From JBFHDX01 sp041584475 (GTDB lineage Bacteria; Pseudomonadota; Alphaproteobacteria; UBA8366; JADFVY01), in contig JBFHDX010000013.1 of assembly GCA_041584475.1 (NCBI GenBank), positions 1 through 51,644 of the forward strand: a stretch of 51,644 bases of DNA, in the 5' to 3' direction. The stretch's first letter is position 1; each line of letters begins with the position of its first letter. The translations under genes and the position numbers were made by a program. Below are positions 34,093 to 42,652 of the stretch, one piece after another. The notes beneath the pieces were generated by a model. That model ran no database searches, was not told the origin of the DNA, and saw nothing but the letters and a program-made list of their open reading frames with translations.

Positions 34093-35178
34093 TCAGTTCT
34101 CGTAGCGCTTGCCCACCTTGTCGACGGTGGCCTTGGTCACGAGTTGCGCGCGGGTGTCGAGGTTCGCGGCGGCGATTCCCCGGTCGATCTGCAGATAGAG
34201 CTGCATGACCGGCCAGAAACCCTGCAGGAAGGGCTGCTGCCCAAGCGACCCGTCGAGATGACCGGCGCGGATCTGTTCCTGCTGCGCGGGCCCGAGATCG
34301 AAGCCGAACGAGCAGATCTTCTCGCCCATGTTCAGCTGCGCGATGGCATTGCCCAGCGCCGGCGTGACGAAGCCGTTGGCGGCGAAGGCGCCGACGACGT
34401 CGCCGCGCGACTCGATCAGCGAGACGATGGAGCCGACGATGTTGTTGGCGTCGACGTCGATGCCGATATTGGTCGGCCCGGCGTCGATCTTGAAGTTCTT
34501 CAGCCGGCCGGCGTCGTTCAGCGTCTTGACCGTCGCCTCGAACGCCGCGGTGATACGGTTGTTGACCTCGACGTTGCCGAGCGTCGTCGTGCTCGGGAAG
34601 ATGATCGAGCCGCCCTTGACGCCCGACGCGATCACGCATTTCGCCAGCGCCTCGCCGCCGATCGCCGCGGCCGACGCGTCCTGGCCGGTGTGGCTGATGT
34701 TGTTGCGGTTGCGCAGCTTCGGGTCGTACGAGTTGGTGGTGGCAACCGGAATACCCCGGCTCTCCAGCGTCTTGACGATGTCGTCATAGGCGCCGGACTG
34801 CGGTGTCGTCATGATCACGCCGTCGATCGTCGGGTCCTGGATGATCTGGTTGAGGATCTCGATCTCGCGCGGGATGTCGTCGACCGGGGCCTCGGATCCG
34901 AGCATCAGAAGATTGATGCCGAAGGCGTCCGCGGCGACCTTCGCGCCGACATAGGTCGGATCGAAGAAGCCGTTGCCGGCGGTATGCGTGACGATGGCGA
35001 AGGTCAGCTTGTCGTCGTTCGAGTTGAAGTCCTTCGTCGCCGGGTTTTCCTTGGCAGCGGTGTCGAACGTGTAGCCGCCGACCGCTTTCTCGAGCATGCC
35101 GGACTGGGCGAAGGAAGCGCCCGTACCGGTAATGGCGAAGCCTGCGGCCAGAGCGGCCGTGGTCAGCAAGTTCCTCAT
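34093..35178 (-). CDS. Periplasmic sugar-binding protein (RbsB-like) of the CUT2 importer
   Basis: A 361-residue secreted type I periplasmic binding protein. The signal peptide MRNLLTTAALAAGFAITGTGASFAQ precedes a mature part with the Peripla_BP_4 pattern: KLTFAIVTHTAGNGFFDPTY, ILNQIIQDPTIDGVIMTTPQ, ESRGIPVATTNSYD, and GAFAANGFVTPALGNAI. The ATG at 35178 follows an excellent GGGAGGA site. It is the first gene of the sugar importer operon and is divergent from the ROK regulator. Ligand identity (fructose, inositol or another sugar) cannot be told. Confidence 0.92.
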   Translation of the reverse strand: MRNLLTTAALAAGFAITGTGASFAQSGMLEKAVGGYTFDTAAKENPATKDFNSNDDKLTFAIVTHTAGNGFFDPTYVGAKVAADAFGINLLMLGSEAPVDDIPREIEILNQIIQDPTIDGVIMTTPQSGAYDDIVKTLESRGIPVATTNSYDPKLRNRNNISHTGQDASAAAIGGEALAKCVIASGVKGGSIIFPSTTTLGNVEVNNRITAAFEATVKTLNDAGRLKNFKIDAGPTNIGIDVDANNIVGSIVSLIESRGDVVGAFAANGFVTPALGNAIAQLNMGEKICSFGFDLGPAQQEQIRAGHLDGSLGQQPFLQGFWPVMQLYLQIDRGIAAANLDTRAQLVTKATVDKVGKRYEN

Positions 35179-35465
35179 TTCGATCCTCCCTGAATCAGGT
35201 CCTGTCGCGATTGGTGTTCTTCGCTTCGTTCTGCGGCGAACAGAAACGCAAACGGAATTATTTTTTCTCGCAAAAAAATAGGCCGCGGGTAGCGCCGAAG
35301 TCAATCGGATTTCTGGGCCGATCCGGCAACAAAAATACGATCCGATGCCTGGTTTGTGCATGATCTGCGATTGACCTGCGGGGAGTGCGTATTGATTTAT
35401 TACATGACGCGAATTAAAACACGCCTCGAACTTCCACCGGAGCATCGGGCGCCAGCCAGTAAGCC
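35179..35465. other. Divergent control region between the sugar importer and its ROK regulator
   Basis: This 287-base region is markedly AT-rich around 35250-35285. It holds the palindromic operator candidate at 35258-35280. On the plus strand TTGACC (near 35374) precedes an AT-rich stretch but no good -10 at correct spacing is evident. Confidence 0.5.
35258..35280. promoter_or_regulatory. Candidate ROK (NagC/Mlc-like) operator
   Basis: TATTTTTT (35259-35266) and AAAAAATA (35273-35280) are perfect arms around a six-base CTCGCA centre. With the T at 35258 it resembles the AT-rich TTATTT...AAATAA palindromes with a C/G centre known for ROK regulators NagC and Mlc. It lies about 80 bases upstream of the sugar-binding protein ATG, between it and the ROK gene. 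Confidence 0.5.
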
Positions 35466-36704
35466 ATGACACGCACAGCCGCGACCGCACGCCATGTAAA
35501 CCGGGGCCGTATCCTTTCCGCCCTGCGGCGCGCCGGGCCGACGCCGCGCGTCATGCTCGCCAAGCAGACGAAGCTCAGCTTCGCGGCCGTCTCGGCGATC
35601 ACCTCGGAACTCATCGCCGAAGGCGCGTTGCGCGAGGGCGCGGCCGACCAGGGCCAGGGCCGCGGCCGGCCGGCGGTCGAGCTCGACCTGGACCCGTCCT
35701 ACGGCCGCGTCGTCGCGGTCGCGCTGCGCATGAATCGAGTCGACACGCTCGCCGCCGATTTCTGCGGCCGACGGCTGGCCAGCAGGCATCGGCCGGCGGT
35801 CACGCGCGAAGTCGACGAGGTGTCGCTGGCACGCCTGCTCGTCGACGAGATCGAGGCGGTCGGCCGCGAGGCGGAGAGCTCGGGCGGCCCGCTGCTCGCC
35901 ATCGGCATCGCCTGCCAGGGCATGGTCGACCCGGCGGCGGGCCGGTCGCTCTGGAGCCCGGCGCTGTCGGGCACCGGCACGGCGCTCGCGGCGCCGCTGC
36001 AGGACGCGCTCGGCGTTCCCGTCGTGATGGCGAACGACGCCGTCGCCGTCAGCCTCGCGGTCACCGCGACCGACCCCGAGCTGGTGCGCGGGCTGACGGC
36101 CACGATCATGGTCGGTCACGGCGTCGGCATGAGCATTCTCGTCGACGGCCGGCCGGCGATCGGCGACGGCGGCGTGGCGAGCGAGATCGGCCACGTCAAG
36201 AACGCCTCGGACGGCGCGCAGTGCCGCTGCGGCCAGCGCGGATGCATCGAGGCGAGTCTGGCGGATTACGCGTTGTACCGCGACGCCCGCACCTTCATCG
36301 AGCTGCCGCCGGCGGAATCGCAGCAGCCGACCGACGAGCAGATGACCTATCTCCGCAAGCGCGCCGCCGAGGGCGATCCGCGGTTGGCGCAGCTGTTCCA
36401 CCAGGCGGGCCGCACGCTGGCCGACGCCGTCGCCGTCGCCATATCGGTCTTCAGCCCGCGCCACGTCGTGTTGGCGGGCCCCGGCCTGCACGGCTTCGCG
36501 ATGATGCGCGAGGGCTTCGAGGCGCGGCTGCGCGATTCGGTGCTGCCGCACCTGCTCGAGCGCACGACGATCCACGTCAGGCCGTGCGCGAGCGACGCCA
36601 TCGTCGAGGGCATGGTGCGGCGGACCCTCGACGCCGTCGACCGGCATCACGCAGGATTCGAGGCGTTCGAACTGCCGCCCGCCGATGTCGGGCTGCGCGC
36701 ATGA
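35466..36704 (+). CDS. ROK family transcriptional regulator
   Basis: A 412-residue protein with an N-terminal winged helix-turn-helix (about residues 10-65, LAKQTKLSFAAVSAITSELIAEG) and a C-terminal ROK sugar-binding domain. The zinc motif is QCRCGQRGCIEA preceded by SEIGHVKN, the ROK signature. The usual catalytic-Asp block reads VVMANDAVAVSLA, so kinase activity is unlikely and a repressor role is favoured. It is divergent from the sugar importer and upstream of an SDR gene, suggesting that it controls both according to a sugar ligand (inference). The ribosome site before the ATG is weak. Confidence 0.92.
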   Translation: MTRTAATARHVNRGRILSALRRAGPTPRVMLAKQTKLSFAAVSAITSELIAEGALREGAADQGQGRGRPAVELDLDPSYGRVVAVALRMNRVDTLAADFCGRRLASRHRPAVTREVDEVSLARLLVDEIEAVGREAESSGGPLLAIGIACQGMVDPAAGRSLWSPALSGTGTALAAPLQDALGVPVVMANDAVAVSLAVTATDPELVRGLTATIMVGHGVGMSILVDGRPAIGDGGVASEIGHVKNASDGAQCRCGQRGCIEASLADYALYRDARTFIELPPAESQQPTDEQMTYLRKRAAEGDPRLAQLFHQAGRTLADAVAVAISVFSPRHVVLAGPGLHGFAMMREGFEARLRDSVLPHLLERTTIHVRPCASDAIVEGMVRRTLDAVDRHHAGFEAFELPPADVGLRA

Positions 36705-36777
36705 GTTGGACGACCGGCGCGGCACGGCTGCGCCGCCGCGACGCGTACCCCGTTGACCGCTATCCGAGGAGACGAGC

Positions 36778-37536
36778 ATGACGAGAGCGACCTATCCAAG
36801 CCTTCAGGGGCGGACCGTGCTGGTGACCGGAGGCGGCTCCGGCATCGGCGAGTCGATCGTGCGGCATTTCCTCGATCAGGGCTCGAAGGTCGGGTTTCTC
36901 GATATCGACGAGGCGAGCTCGCGCGCGCTGCTTCGCGACCTCGGCGACGACGGTCCGGCGCACTACGAGAGGTGCGACCTGCGCGACATCGCTTCCGTGA
37001 AGGGCGCGATCGACGGCGTGCGCAAGGCGCTCGGGCCGATCACGATCCTCGTCAACAACGCCGCCCGGGACGACCGCCACTCGATCGAATCGGTCACGTC
37101 CGAGTACTGGGACGAGCGCATCGCGGTGAACCTGAAGCACCAGTTCTTCTGCGCCCAGGCGGTCGTGCCCGACATGGCGGCGGCCGGCGGCGGCGCGATC
37201 ATCAACATGGGGTCGGTGAGCTGGATGGTCGGGCAGGGCAACATGCCCTGCTACACGACGTCGAAATCGGCGATCCAGGGCCTGACGCGGGCGCTCGCGC
37301 GCGACCTCGGGCCGCATAACATCCGGGTCAATTCGATCCTGCCCGGCTGGATCATGACGCAGCGCCAGATCGACATGTGGCTGACGCCGGAGGGCGAGGA
37401 GGAGCTGATGACCCGCCAGTGCATCAAGCGCAAACTGGTGCCCGAGGACATCGCGCGCGTCGTGCTGTTCTTCGCTTCCGACGAGGCCGGCGCGTGCTCG
37501 AACCAGAGCTACGTCGTCGACGGCGGCTGGGTCTGA
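36778..37536 (+). CDS. SDR family NAD(P)-dependent oxidoreductase
   Basis: A 252-residue classical short-chain dehydrogenase. The cofactor motif TGGGSGIG is at residues 17-24, LDIDEASS follows with Asp favouring NAD, NNAA replaces the usual NNAG, and the catalytic residues are Ser146 (NMGSVSW), Tyr159 and Lys163 (YTTSK). GAGGAG precedes the ATG. It lies 73 bases after the ROK regulator on the same strand, so a sugar or polyol dehydrogenase acting on the imported sugar is likely. It ends only three bases from the converging livF stop. Confidence 0.9.
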   Translation: MTRATYPSLQGRTVLVTGGGSGIGESIVRHFLDQGSKVGFLDIDEASSRALLRDLGDDGPAHYERCDLRDIASVKGAIDGVRKALGPITILVNNAARDDRHSIESVTSEYWDERIAVNLKHQFFCAQAVVPDMAAAGGGAIINMGSVSWMVGQGNMPCYTTSKSAIQGLTRALARDLGPHNIRVNSILPGWIMTQRQIDMWLTPEGEEELMTRQCIKRKLVPEDIARVVLFFASDEAGACSNQSYVVDGGWV

Positions 37537-37539
37537 GCG

Positions 37540-38388
37540 TCAGGCGAGCCAGCGCTTGCGCCGCTTGTAGTGCTTGACGTCGCGGTAGCTCTTGCGGCCC
37601 GACGAGGACAGGCCGAGATAGAACTCCTTGACGTCCTCGTTCTCGCGCAGCACCGCGGCGTCGCCGTCCATGACGACCCTGCCGTTCTCGAGGATGTAGC
37701 CGTAGTTCGCGTATTTGAGGGCGACATTGGTGTTCTGCTCGGCGAGCAGGAACGTCACGCCCTCCTGCTCGTTGAGCCTCCGTACCGTCTCGAAGATGCC
37801 CTCGACCAGCTGCGGCGCGAGCCCCATCGACGGCTCGTCGAGCAGGATCATGCGCGGCCGCGCCATCAGCGCCCGGCCGATGGCGCACATCTGCTGCTCG
37901 CCGCCCGAGGTGTATCCCGCCTGGGCGTTGCGCCGCTCGCGCAGCCGCGGGAAATACCCGTAGACCATCTCGAGATCGCGCATGATCGCGGCGCGGCCGT
38001 CGGTGCGCGTGTAGGCCCCGGTCAGCAGGTTCTCCTCGATCGTCAGGTGCTCGAAGCAGTGGCGCCCCTCCATGACCTGGACGACGCCGCGCTTGACCAG
38101 GGCGTTCGAGGTCAGCGCCTGCACCGGCTCGCCCTCGAGCAGGATCGACCCCTTGGTGACCTCGCCGCGCTCCGCCCTCAGCAGGTTGGAGATCGCCTTC
38201 AGCGTCGTCGTCTTGCCGGCGCCGTTGGCGCCGAGCAGGGCGACGATGCCGCCGGCCGGAACCTCGAGCGAGACGCCCTTGAGGACGAGGATCACGTGGT
38301 CGTAGATGACCTCGATATTGTTGACCGACAGCAGCGGCTGCGCCGCGTCGGCAGCCGGCCGTTCGATGCTGGGGGCGGCTTCGCTCAT
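37540..38388 (-). CDS. livF: Branched-chain amino acid-type ABC importer ATPase LivF
   Basis: A 282-residue ABC ATPase of the HAAT family. Walker A is GANGAGKTT, the signature appears as YTSGGEQQMCAIGRAL, Walker B is MILLDEPSMGLAP and the switch region is LLAEQNTN. The short GAYTRTDGRAAIMRDLEMVYGYFPRL stretch is typical of LivF rather than LivG. A 20-25 residue basic tail (KSYRDVKHYKRRKRWLA) extends beyond classical LivF. It is the last gene of the operon that starts with the acyl-CoA ligase. Confidence 0.93.
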   Translation of the reverse strand: MSEAAPSIERPAADAAQPLLSVNNIEVIYDHVILVLKGVSLEVPAGGIVALLGANGAGKTTTLKAISNLLRAERGEVTKGSILLEGEPVQALTSNALVKRGVVQVMEGRHCFEHLTIEENLLTGAYTRTDGRAAIMRDLEMVYGYFPRLRERRNAQAGYTSGGEQQMCAIGRALMARPRMILLDEPSMGLAPQLVEGIFETVRRLNEQEGVTFLLAEQNTNVALKYANYGYILENGRVVMDGDAAVLRENEDVKEFYLGLSSSGRKSYRDVKHYKRRKRWLA

Positions 38389-38440
38389 GCCATTGCCGTT
38401 CGTCTCGACTGTCCTGTCCGATCGCGCGTCGCGCCGCGAT

Positions 38441-38471
38441 CGCCCCGTCCCCGGTCGACGGGGACGGGGCG
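38441..38471. repeat. Perfect GC hairpin between the liv binding-protein gene and livF
   Basis: CGCCCCGTCCCCG (38441-38453) pairs perfectly with CGGGGACGGGGCG (38459-38471) over a five-base loop, just after the binding-protein stop. No T run follows. It is analogous in place and form to the palindrome after the sugar-binding protein gene. Confidence 0.65.
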
Positions 38472-38479
38472 GCCGTGCC

Positions 38480-39799
38480 TCAGTTGCAGCTGCGCGGCGT
38501 TATGTTGCTCTCCTTCGCGTAGGCCGCCGAATCCTCCTCGATCAACGGGCCGGTGATCGAGCGCAGCGGCTCGTAGAACTTGGAGACGATCTTCCACTGC
38601 TTGGCCTTGGCGTCCCAGCGCTGCAGCGCGACCTTGCCGGGGCCCTCGTGGTTCTCGCAGGTGATCTCGATCGGGTAGGTGAAGCCCTTGAGGCCGAGCT
38701 CCGCGAGGCGCGCCTCGTCGACCTTGAGCGCCTCGAGCCCGTCGCGGACGTGCTCGCCACGGACTTGCTTGGTGCCGTGGATCTTCATCGCGGTGCGGAT
38801 CGCCTCGGCCGTCCACATCGCCGCGACGACGCCGCGGTTGTAGAGCACCTCGCCGACGCGGCCGCGGTCGCCCGCGCCCTTACCCTTGTCGTAGACGTGC
38901 TTGTAGATGTCCTGGTGCAGCGGGAAGTCGTCGCCCGGCGCGTGGAACGCGCCGGAGAGGTAACCGTCCGCCGCCTCGCCGGCGGGCAGGACGTCGTTCT
39001 CGGAACCCGACCACCAGACGCCGATGAACTTGTCCATCGGATAGCGGATCGAGGCCGCTTCCTTGACCGCGACCTGGTTCATCACGCCCCAGCCCCAGAG
39101 CAGGACCCAGTCGGGACGATCGCGGCGGATCTGCAGCCAGGTCGCCTTCTGTTCCTGGCCCGGATGGTCGACCGGCAACAGGATGAGCTGATAGCCGTAT
39201 TTCTCGGCCGCCGATTCGAGCGTGCGGATCGGCTCCTTGCCATAGGCCGAGTTGTGATAGACGAGGGCGATCTTCTTGCCCTTCAGCTTGTCCATGCCGC
39301 CTTCCTGGTCGCCGATATACTGGATGAACACGGTCGCCTGGCTCCAGTAGGTCGCCGGGAAGTTGAAGACCCACGGAAACACCTTGCCGTTGGCGGCGGA
39401 GGTGCGGCCGTAGCCCATCGAGAACACCGGGATCTTGTCGGCCGAGGCCTTCGGGATCAGCTGATAGGTGATGCCGGTCGAGAGCGGCTGGAAGACCAGC
39501 GCGCCGGATTCGCCCGCGCCCTTGGTGTTCTCATAGCACTCGACCCCCTGCTGCGTGTTGTAGGCGGTCTCGCACTCGACGAGGTTGACCCTGACGCCTT
39601 CGATGCCGCCGTCCCGCTCGTTGAGCAGGGTGTAGTAATCGGCGACGCCGTTGGCGAAGGGGATGCCGTTCGGTGCGTAGGGGCCGGTGCGGTACACGAG
39701 CGACGGGATCGTCAACTCGTAAGCGCCGGCCGATGTGGTGGCGATCGGCAGCGCGACCGAGGCCACCGCCAGCGCCATCGTCAGTTTCTTGAACTCCAT
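38480..39799 (-). CDS. Periplasmic substrate-binding protein of the liv-type importer
   Basis: A 439-residue secreted type I periplasmic binding protein (Peripla_BP_6/LivK superfamily). The signal peptide MEFKKLTMALAVASVALPIA ends near TSAGA-YELTIP. Inside are YRTGPYAPNGIPFANGVADY, the Cys-containing NLVECETAYNTQQGVECYE (a probable disulphide), GKKIALVYHNSAYGKEP and HPGQEQKATWLQIRRDRPDW. It is larger than classical LivK and of the type found with CoA ligases, so the ligand may be an aromatic or aliphatic acid rather than leucine (inference). The start has GGGAGGAC upstream. Confidence 0.9.
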   Translation of the reverse strand: MEFKKLTMALAVASVALPIATTSAGAYELTIPSLVYRTGPYAPNGIPFANGVADYYTLLNERDGGIEGVRVNLVECETAYNTQQGVECYENTKGAGESGALVFQPLSTGITYQLIPKASADKIPVFSMGYGRTSAANGKVFPWVFNFPATYWSQATVFIQYIGDQEGGMDKLKGKKIALVYHNSAYGKEPIRTLESAAEKYGYQLILLPVDHPGQEQKATWLQIRRDRPDWVLLWGWGVMNQVAVKEAASIRYPMDKFIGVWWSGSENDVLPAGEAADGYLSGAFHAPGDDFPLHQDIYKHVYDKGKGAGDRGRVGEVLYNRGVVAAMWTAEAIRTAMKIHGTKQVRGEHVRDGLEALKVDEARLAELGLKGFTYPIEITCENHEGPGKVALQRWDAKAKQWKIVSKFYEPLRSITGPLIEEDSAAYAKESNITPRSCN

Positions 39800-39864
39800 T
39801 CTGTCCTCCCGTTCAGAGTTTCGGTTTGCCTTGGGCCGATCCGGCCATGCCCGTATCATAAGGG

Positions 39865-40941
39865 TCAGTACGGGAATGGCCAGAGTCGCAGTTTCTCCTT
39901 GGCGATCTGCCAGAGCCGCGCGAGGCCGTGCGGCTCGACGATGAGAAAGAGGATGATCAGCACGCCCATCAGCGTGATTTCGACGTGCTTGGCGGTCACC
40001 GCCGCCATCCCCATCCAGTCGACCATCACGTTCTTGAGCAGAATCGGCATCAGCACCAGGAAGCCGGCGCCGAGGAACGATCCGAGGATCGAGCCGAGGC
40101 CGCCGATGATCACCATGAACAGCACCAAGAACGACCTGTCGATGCCGAATGCCTCGGTCACCTCGACCGCGCCCAGATAGATCGTGAAGATCAGCCCGCC
40201 GGCGACGCCGATATAGAACGAGCTGAATGCGAAGGCCGAGAGCTTGGCGTGCAGCGGCCGCACGCCGATCAGTTCGGCGGCGATATCCATGTCGCGAATC
40301 GCCATCCACATCCGCCCGATTCGCCCGCGCACCACGTTCTTGGCGACCATCGCGAACGCGACGACGAGCGACAGCGTGAACAGGTACTTGACCGCGGGGC
40401 TGGCCATCGGGCCGGTGACCAGGAAGCCGAAGACCTCGCGCGGCGGCACGGTGATCTGGCCGGTGGCGTTGTAGTTGTAGAACCAGCCGATCTTGTTGAA
40501 CAGCCAGACCAGGAAGAACTGCGCCGCCAGCGTCGCGACGGCCAGATAGAACCCCTTGATGCGCAGGCTCGGCAGTCCGAACAGCACGCCGACCGCCGCC
40601 GTCACGCACCCCGAGAGCAGCAGCACGATGATCAGGTTCATCTCGGGGAAGGCGGTCATCAGCTTGAAGCTTGCGAACGCGCCGACCGCCATGAAGCCGC
40701 CCGTGCCCAACGATATCTGCCCGCAATAGCCGACCAGGATGTTGAGGCCGAGCGCCGCCATCGTATAGACCAGGAACGGCAGCAGGATCGCGTTCGCCCA
40801 GTAGTCGTTGACGACCAGCGGCACGATCACGAAGGCGACAGCGAGCGCCAGCACGATTAGCCAGCGGTCCTGGCGGATCGTGAAGATCGCCTGATCCGCC
40901 TCGTAGCTGGTCTTGAACTGGCCGGCTTCGCGGTAGAGCAT
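39865..40941 (-). CDS. livM: liv-type ABC importer permease LivM
   Basis: A 358-residue polytopic membrane protein of the BPD_transp_2 (LivM) family with about nine or ten helices. Seen are LGLNILVGYCGQISLGTGGFMAVGAF, LPSLRIKGFYLAVATLAAQFF and the ATPase-coupling GRIGRMWMAIRDMDIAAELIGV, then GGLGSILGSFLGAGFLV. It follows livH by three bases and precedes the binding-protein gene by 65 bases. Confidence 0.94.
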   Translation of the reverse strand: MLYREAGQFKTSYEADQAIFTIRQDRWLIVLALAVAFVIVPLVVNDYWANAILLPFLVYTMAALGLNILVGYCGQISLGTGGFMAVGAFASFKLMTAFPEMNLIIVLLLSGCVTAAVGVLFGLPSLRIKGFYLAVATLAAQFFLVWLFNKIGWFYNYNATGQITVPPREVFGFLVTGPMASPAVKYLFTLSLVVAFAMVAKNVVRGRIGRMWMAIRDMDIAAELIGVRPLHAKLSAFAFSSFYIGVAGGLIFTIYLGAVEVTEAFGIDRSFLVLFMVIIGGLGSILGSFLGAGFLVLMPILLKNVMVDWMGMAAVTAKHVEITLMGVLIILFLIVEPHGLARLWQIAKEKLRLWPFPY

Positions 40942-40944
40942 GGT

Positions 40945-41841
40945 TCAGACCCTCTCGATGATCCGCTCGCCGAACAGCCCCTGCGGGCGGAACAGCAGAA
41001 ACGCCAGGGCCAGGACGTAGGCGAACCAGTTTTCGATGGCGCCGCCGACCATGCTGCCCACGTAGATCTCCGCCCATTTCTCGCCGACGCCGATGATCAG
41101 GCCGCCGACGATGGCGCCGGGGATCGACGTGAAGCCGCCGAGGATCAGCACCGGCAACGCCTTCAGCGCGATCAGCGAAAGCGAGAACTGGATGCCCGAT
41201 TTCGTGCCCCACATGATGCCCGCCACCAGCGCGACGATGCCGGCCACCGACCAGACGATGACCCAGATCGTGCGCAATGAGATGCCGACCGAGAGCGCCG
41301 CCTGGTGGTCGTCGGCGACGGCGCGGAGCGCCCGGCCGATGCGCGTCTTCTGGAAGAAGACCGCCAGCACCGTCACCAGCACCGCGGCGGTGATCGCGGC
41401 GACGACCTCGAGCTTTTCGACATAGAGGTTGAACCTGTCCAGCATCAGGTCCGATGCTCCCTGCGGCAGGCCGATGTCGAGCACCTTGACGTCGGAACCC
41501 CAGAGCAGGTCGCCGACCCCCTCCAGCACGTAGGCGAGGCCGATCGTCGACATGAACAGGATGATCGGCGTCTGGTTGACCAGATGCTGCAGCACCAGCC
41601 GCTCGATCAGCCAGGCCAGCGCGATCATGACGCCGACCGTCAGGATGATCGCCAGCCAGCCCGGCACCGCGAACATCTCCATCAGCCCGACCAGCGTGAG
41701 GCCGGCGAACAGCGCCAGCACGCCCTGGGCGAAATTGAAGATGCCGGACGCCTTGAAGATCAGGACGAACCCCAGCGCCACCAGCGAATACATCACGCCG
41801 GTCATGAGGCCGCTGATCGTCGCTTCGATGAAGAACAGCAT
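40945..41841 (-). CDS. livH: liv-type ABC importer permease LivH
   Basis: A 298-residue membrane protein of the LivH family with about eight helices. The N-terminus LMTGVMYSLVALGFVLIFKASGIFNFAQG is the LivH hallmark. The coupling loop TRIGRALRAVADDHQAALSVGI and the late GGFTSIPGAIVGGLIIGVGE follow. It pairs with LivM to form the membrane channel. It lies 11 bases after livG. Confidence 0.95.
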   Translation of the reverse strand: MLFFIEATISGLMTGVMYSLVALGFVLIFKASGIFNFAQGVLALFAGLTLVGLMEMFAVPGWLAIILTVGVMIALAWLIERLVLQHLVNQTPIILFMSTIGLAYVLEGVGDLLWGSDVKVLDIGLPQGASDLMLDRFNLYVEKLEVVAAITAAVLVTVLAVFFQKTRIGRALRAVADDHQAALSVGISLRTIWVIVWSVAGIVALVAGIMWGTKSGIQFSLSLIALKALPVLILGGFTSIPGAIVGGLIIGVGEKWAEIYVGSMVGGAIENWFAYVLALAFLLFRPQGLFGERIIERV

Positions 41842-41852
41842 GTTCCGCCGCC

Positions 41853-42647
41853 CTACTCGTGCGGGACGCCGAGATAGGCGTCGATGACGTCCTGATTGGC
41901 GCGCACCTCGTCGGGCGTGCCGTCGGCGAGCTTGCGGCCGTAATCGAGGACGACGACGCGGTCGGAGATGTCCATCACCACGCCCATGTCGTGCTCGATG
42001 AGCGCGATCGTGGTGCCGAACTGCTCGTTGACGTCGATGATGAAGCGCGACATGTCCTCCTTCTCCTCGACGTTCATGCCGGCCATCGGTTCGTCGAGGA
42101 GCAGCAGCTGCGGTTCCATCGCCAGCGCGCGGGCAAGCTCCACCCGCTTCTGCAGGCCATAGGGCAGCCTGCCGACGGGCGTCCGCCGGATCGCCTGGAT
42201 CTCGAGGAAGTCGATGATCTCCTCGACGCGTCGGCGGTGTGCGGTCTCCTCGCGCCGGGCCGGCCCGTAGTACAGCATCTGCCAGAGGAAGTTCGCGTGC
42301 ATCCGCAGCGACCGCCCCGACATGATGTTGTCGAGCGTCGACATGCCCTTGAACAGCGCGACGTTCTGGAATGTCCGCGCGATGCCCTGCTTCGCCGCGT
42401 GGTGCGGGCGCATCGCCGACCGCACCTCGCCGCGATAGGTGATGGTGCCCGCCTGCGGATGGTAGAAGCCGTTGATGACGTTCAGCATCGACGTCTTGCC
42501 GGCGCCGTTGGGGCCGATGATGGCGAGGATCTCGTGCTCGCGGATCTCGAAGCTGATCTCCTTGAGCGCCTCGACGCCGCCGAACGACAGCGTGATGTTC
42601 TCGACCTTGAGGACGTTGTCGCCGATGCGCTTGCGGTGCTCGGTCAT
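41853..42647 (-). CDS. livG: liv-type ABC importer ATPase LivG
   Basis: A 264-residue ABC ATPase. Walker A is GPNGAGKTS, the signature region is LPYGLQKRVELARAL, Walker B is LLLLDEPMAGMN and the His switch is LIEHDMGVVM, all typical of LivG. An additional segment (LRMHANFLWQMLYYGPARREE) is usual for LivG proteins paired with CoA ligases. The start MTEHRKRIGDNVLKVEN at 42647 lies five bases after the ligase stop; the longer open frame upstream is antisense-like shadow of the ligase in another frame. Confidence 0.94.
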   Translation of the reverse strand: MTEHRKRIGDNVLKVENITLSFGGVEALKEISFEIREHEILAIIGPNGAGKTSMLNVINGFYHPQAGTITYRGEVRSAMRPHHAAKQGIARTFQNVALFKGMSTLDNIMSGRSLRMHANFLWQMLYYGPARREETAHRRRVEEIIDFLEIQAIRRTPVGRLPYGLQKRVELARALAMEPQLLLLDEPMAGMNVEEKEDMSRFIIDVNEQFGTTIALIEHDMGVVMDISDRVVVLDYGRKLADGTPDEVRANQDVIDAYLGVPHE

Positions 42648-42652
42648 CCGCC

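Noticed and set aside
31883..34105. 740-codon open frame on the plus strand
   Set aside because: It is antisense to the fused permease and lacks hydrophobic or known motifs; a third-position GC artefact.
38480..41212. Single 910-codon minus-strand frame covering the binding protein and livM
   Set aside because: The upstream portion is a wrong-frame reading of livM and livH; the real binding protein starts at the signal peptide at 39799.
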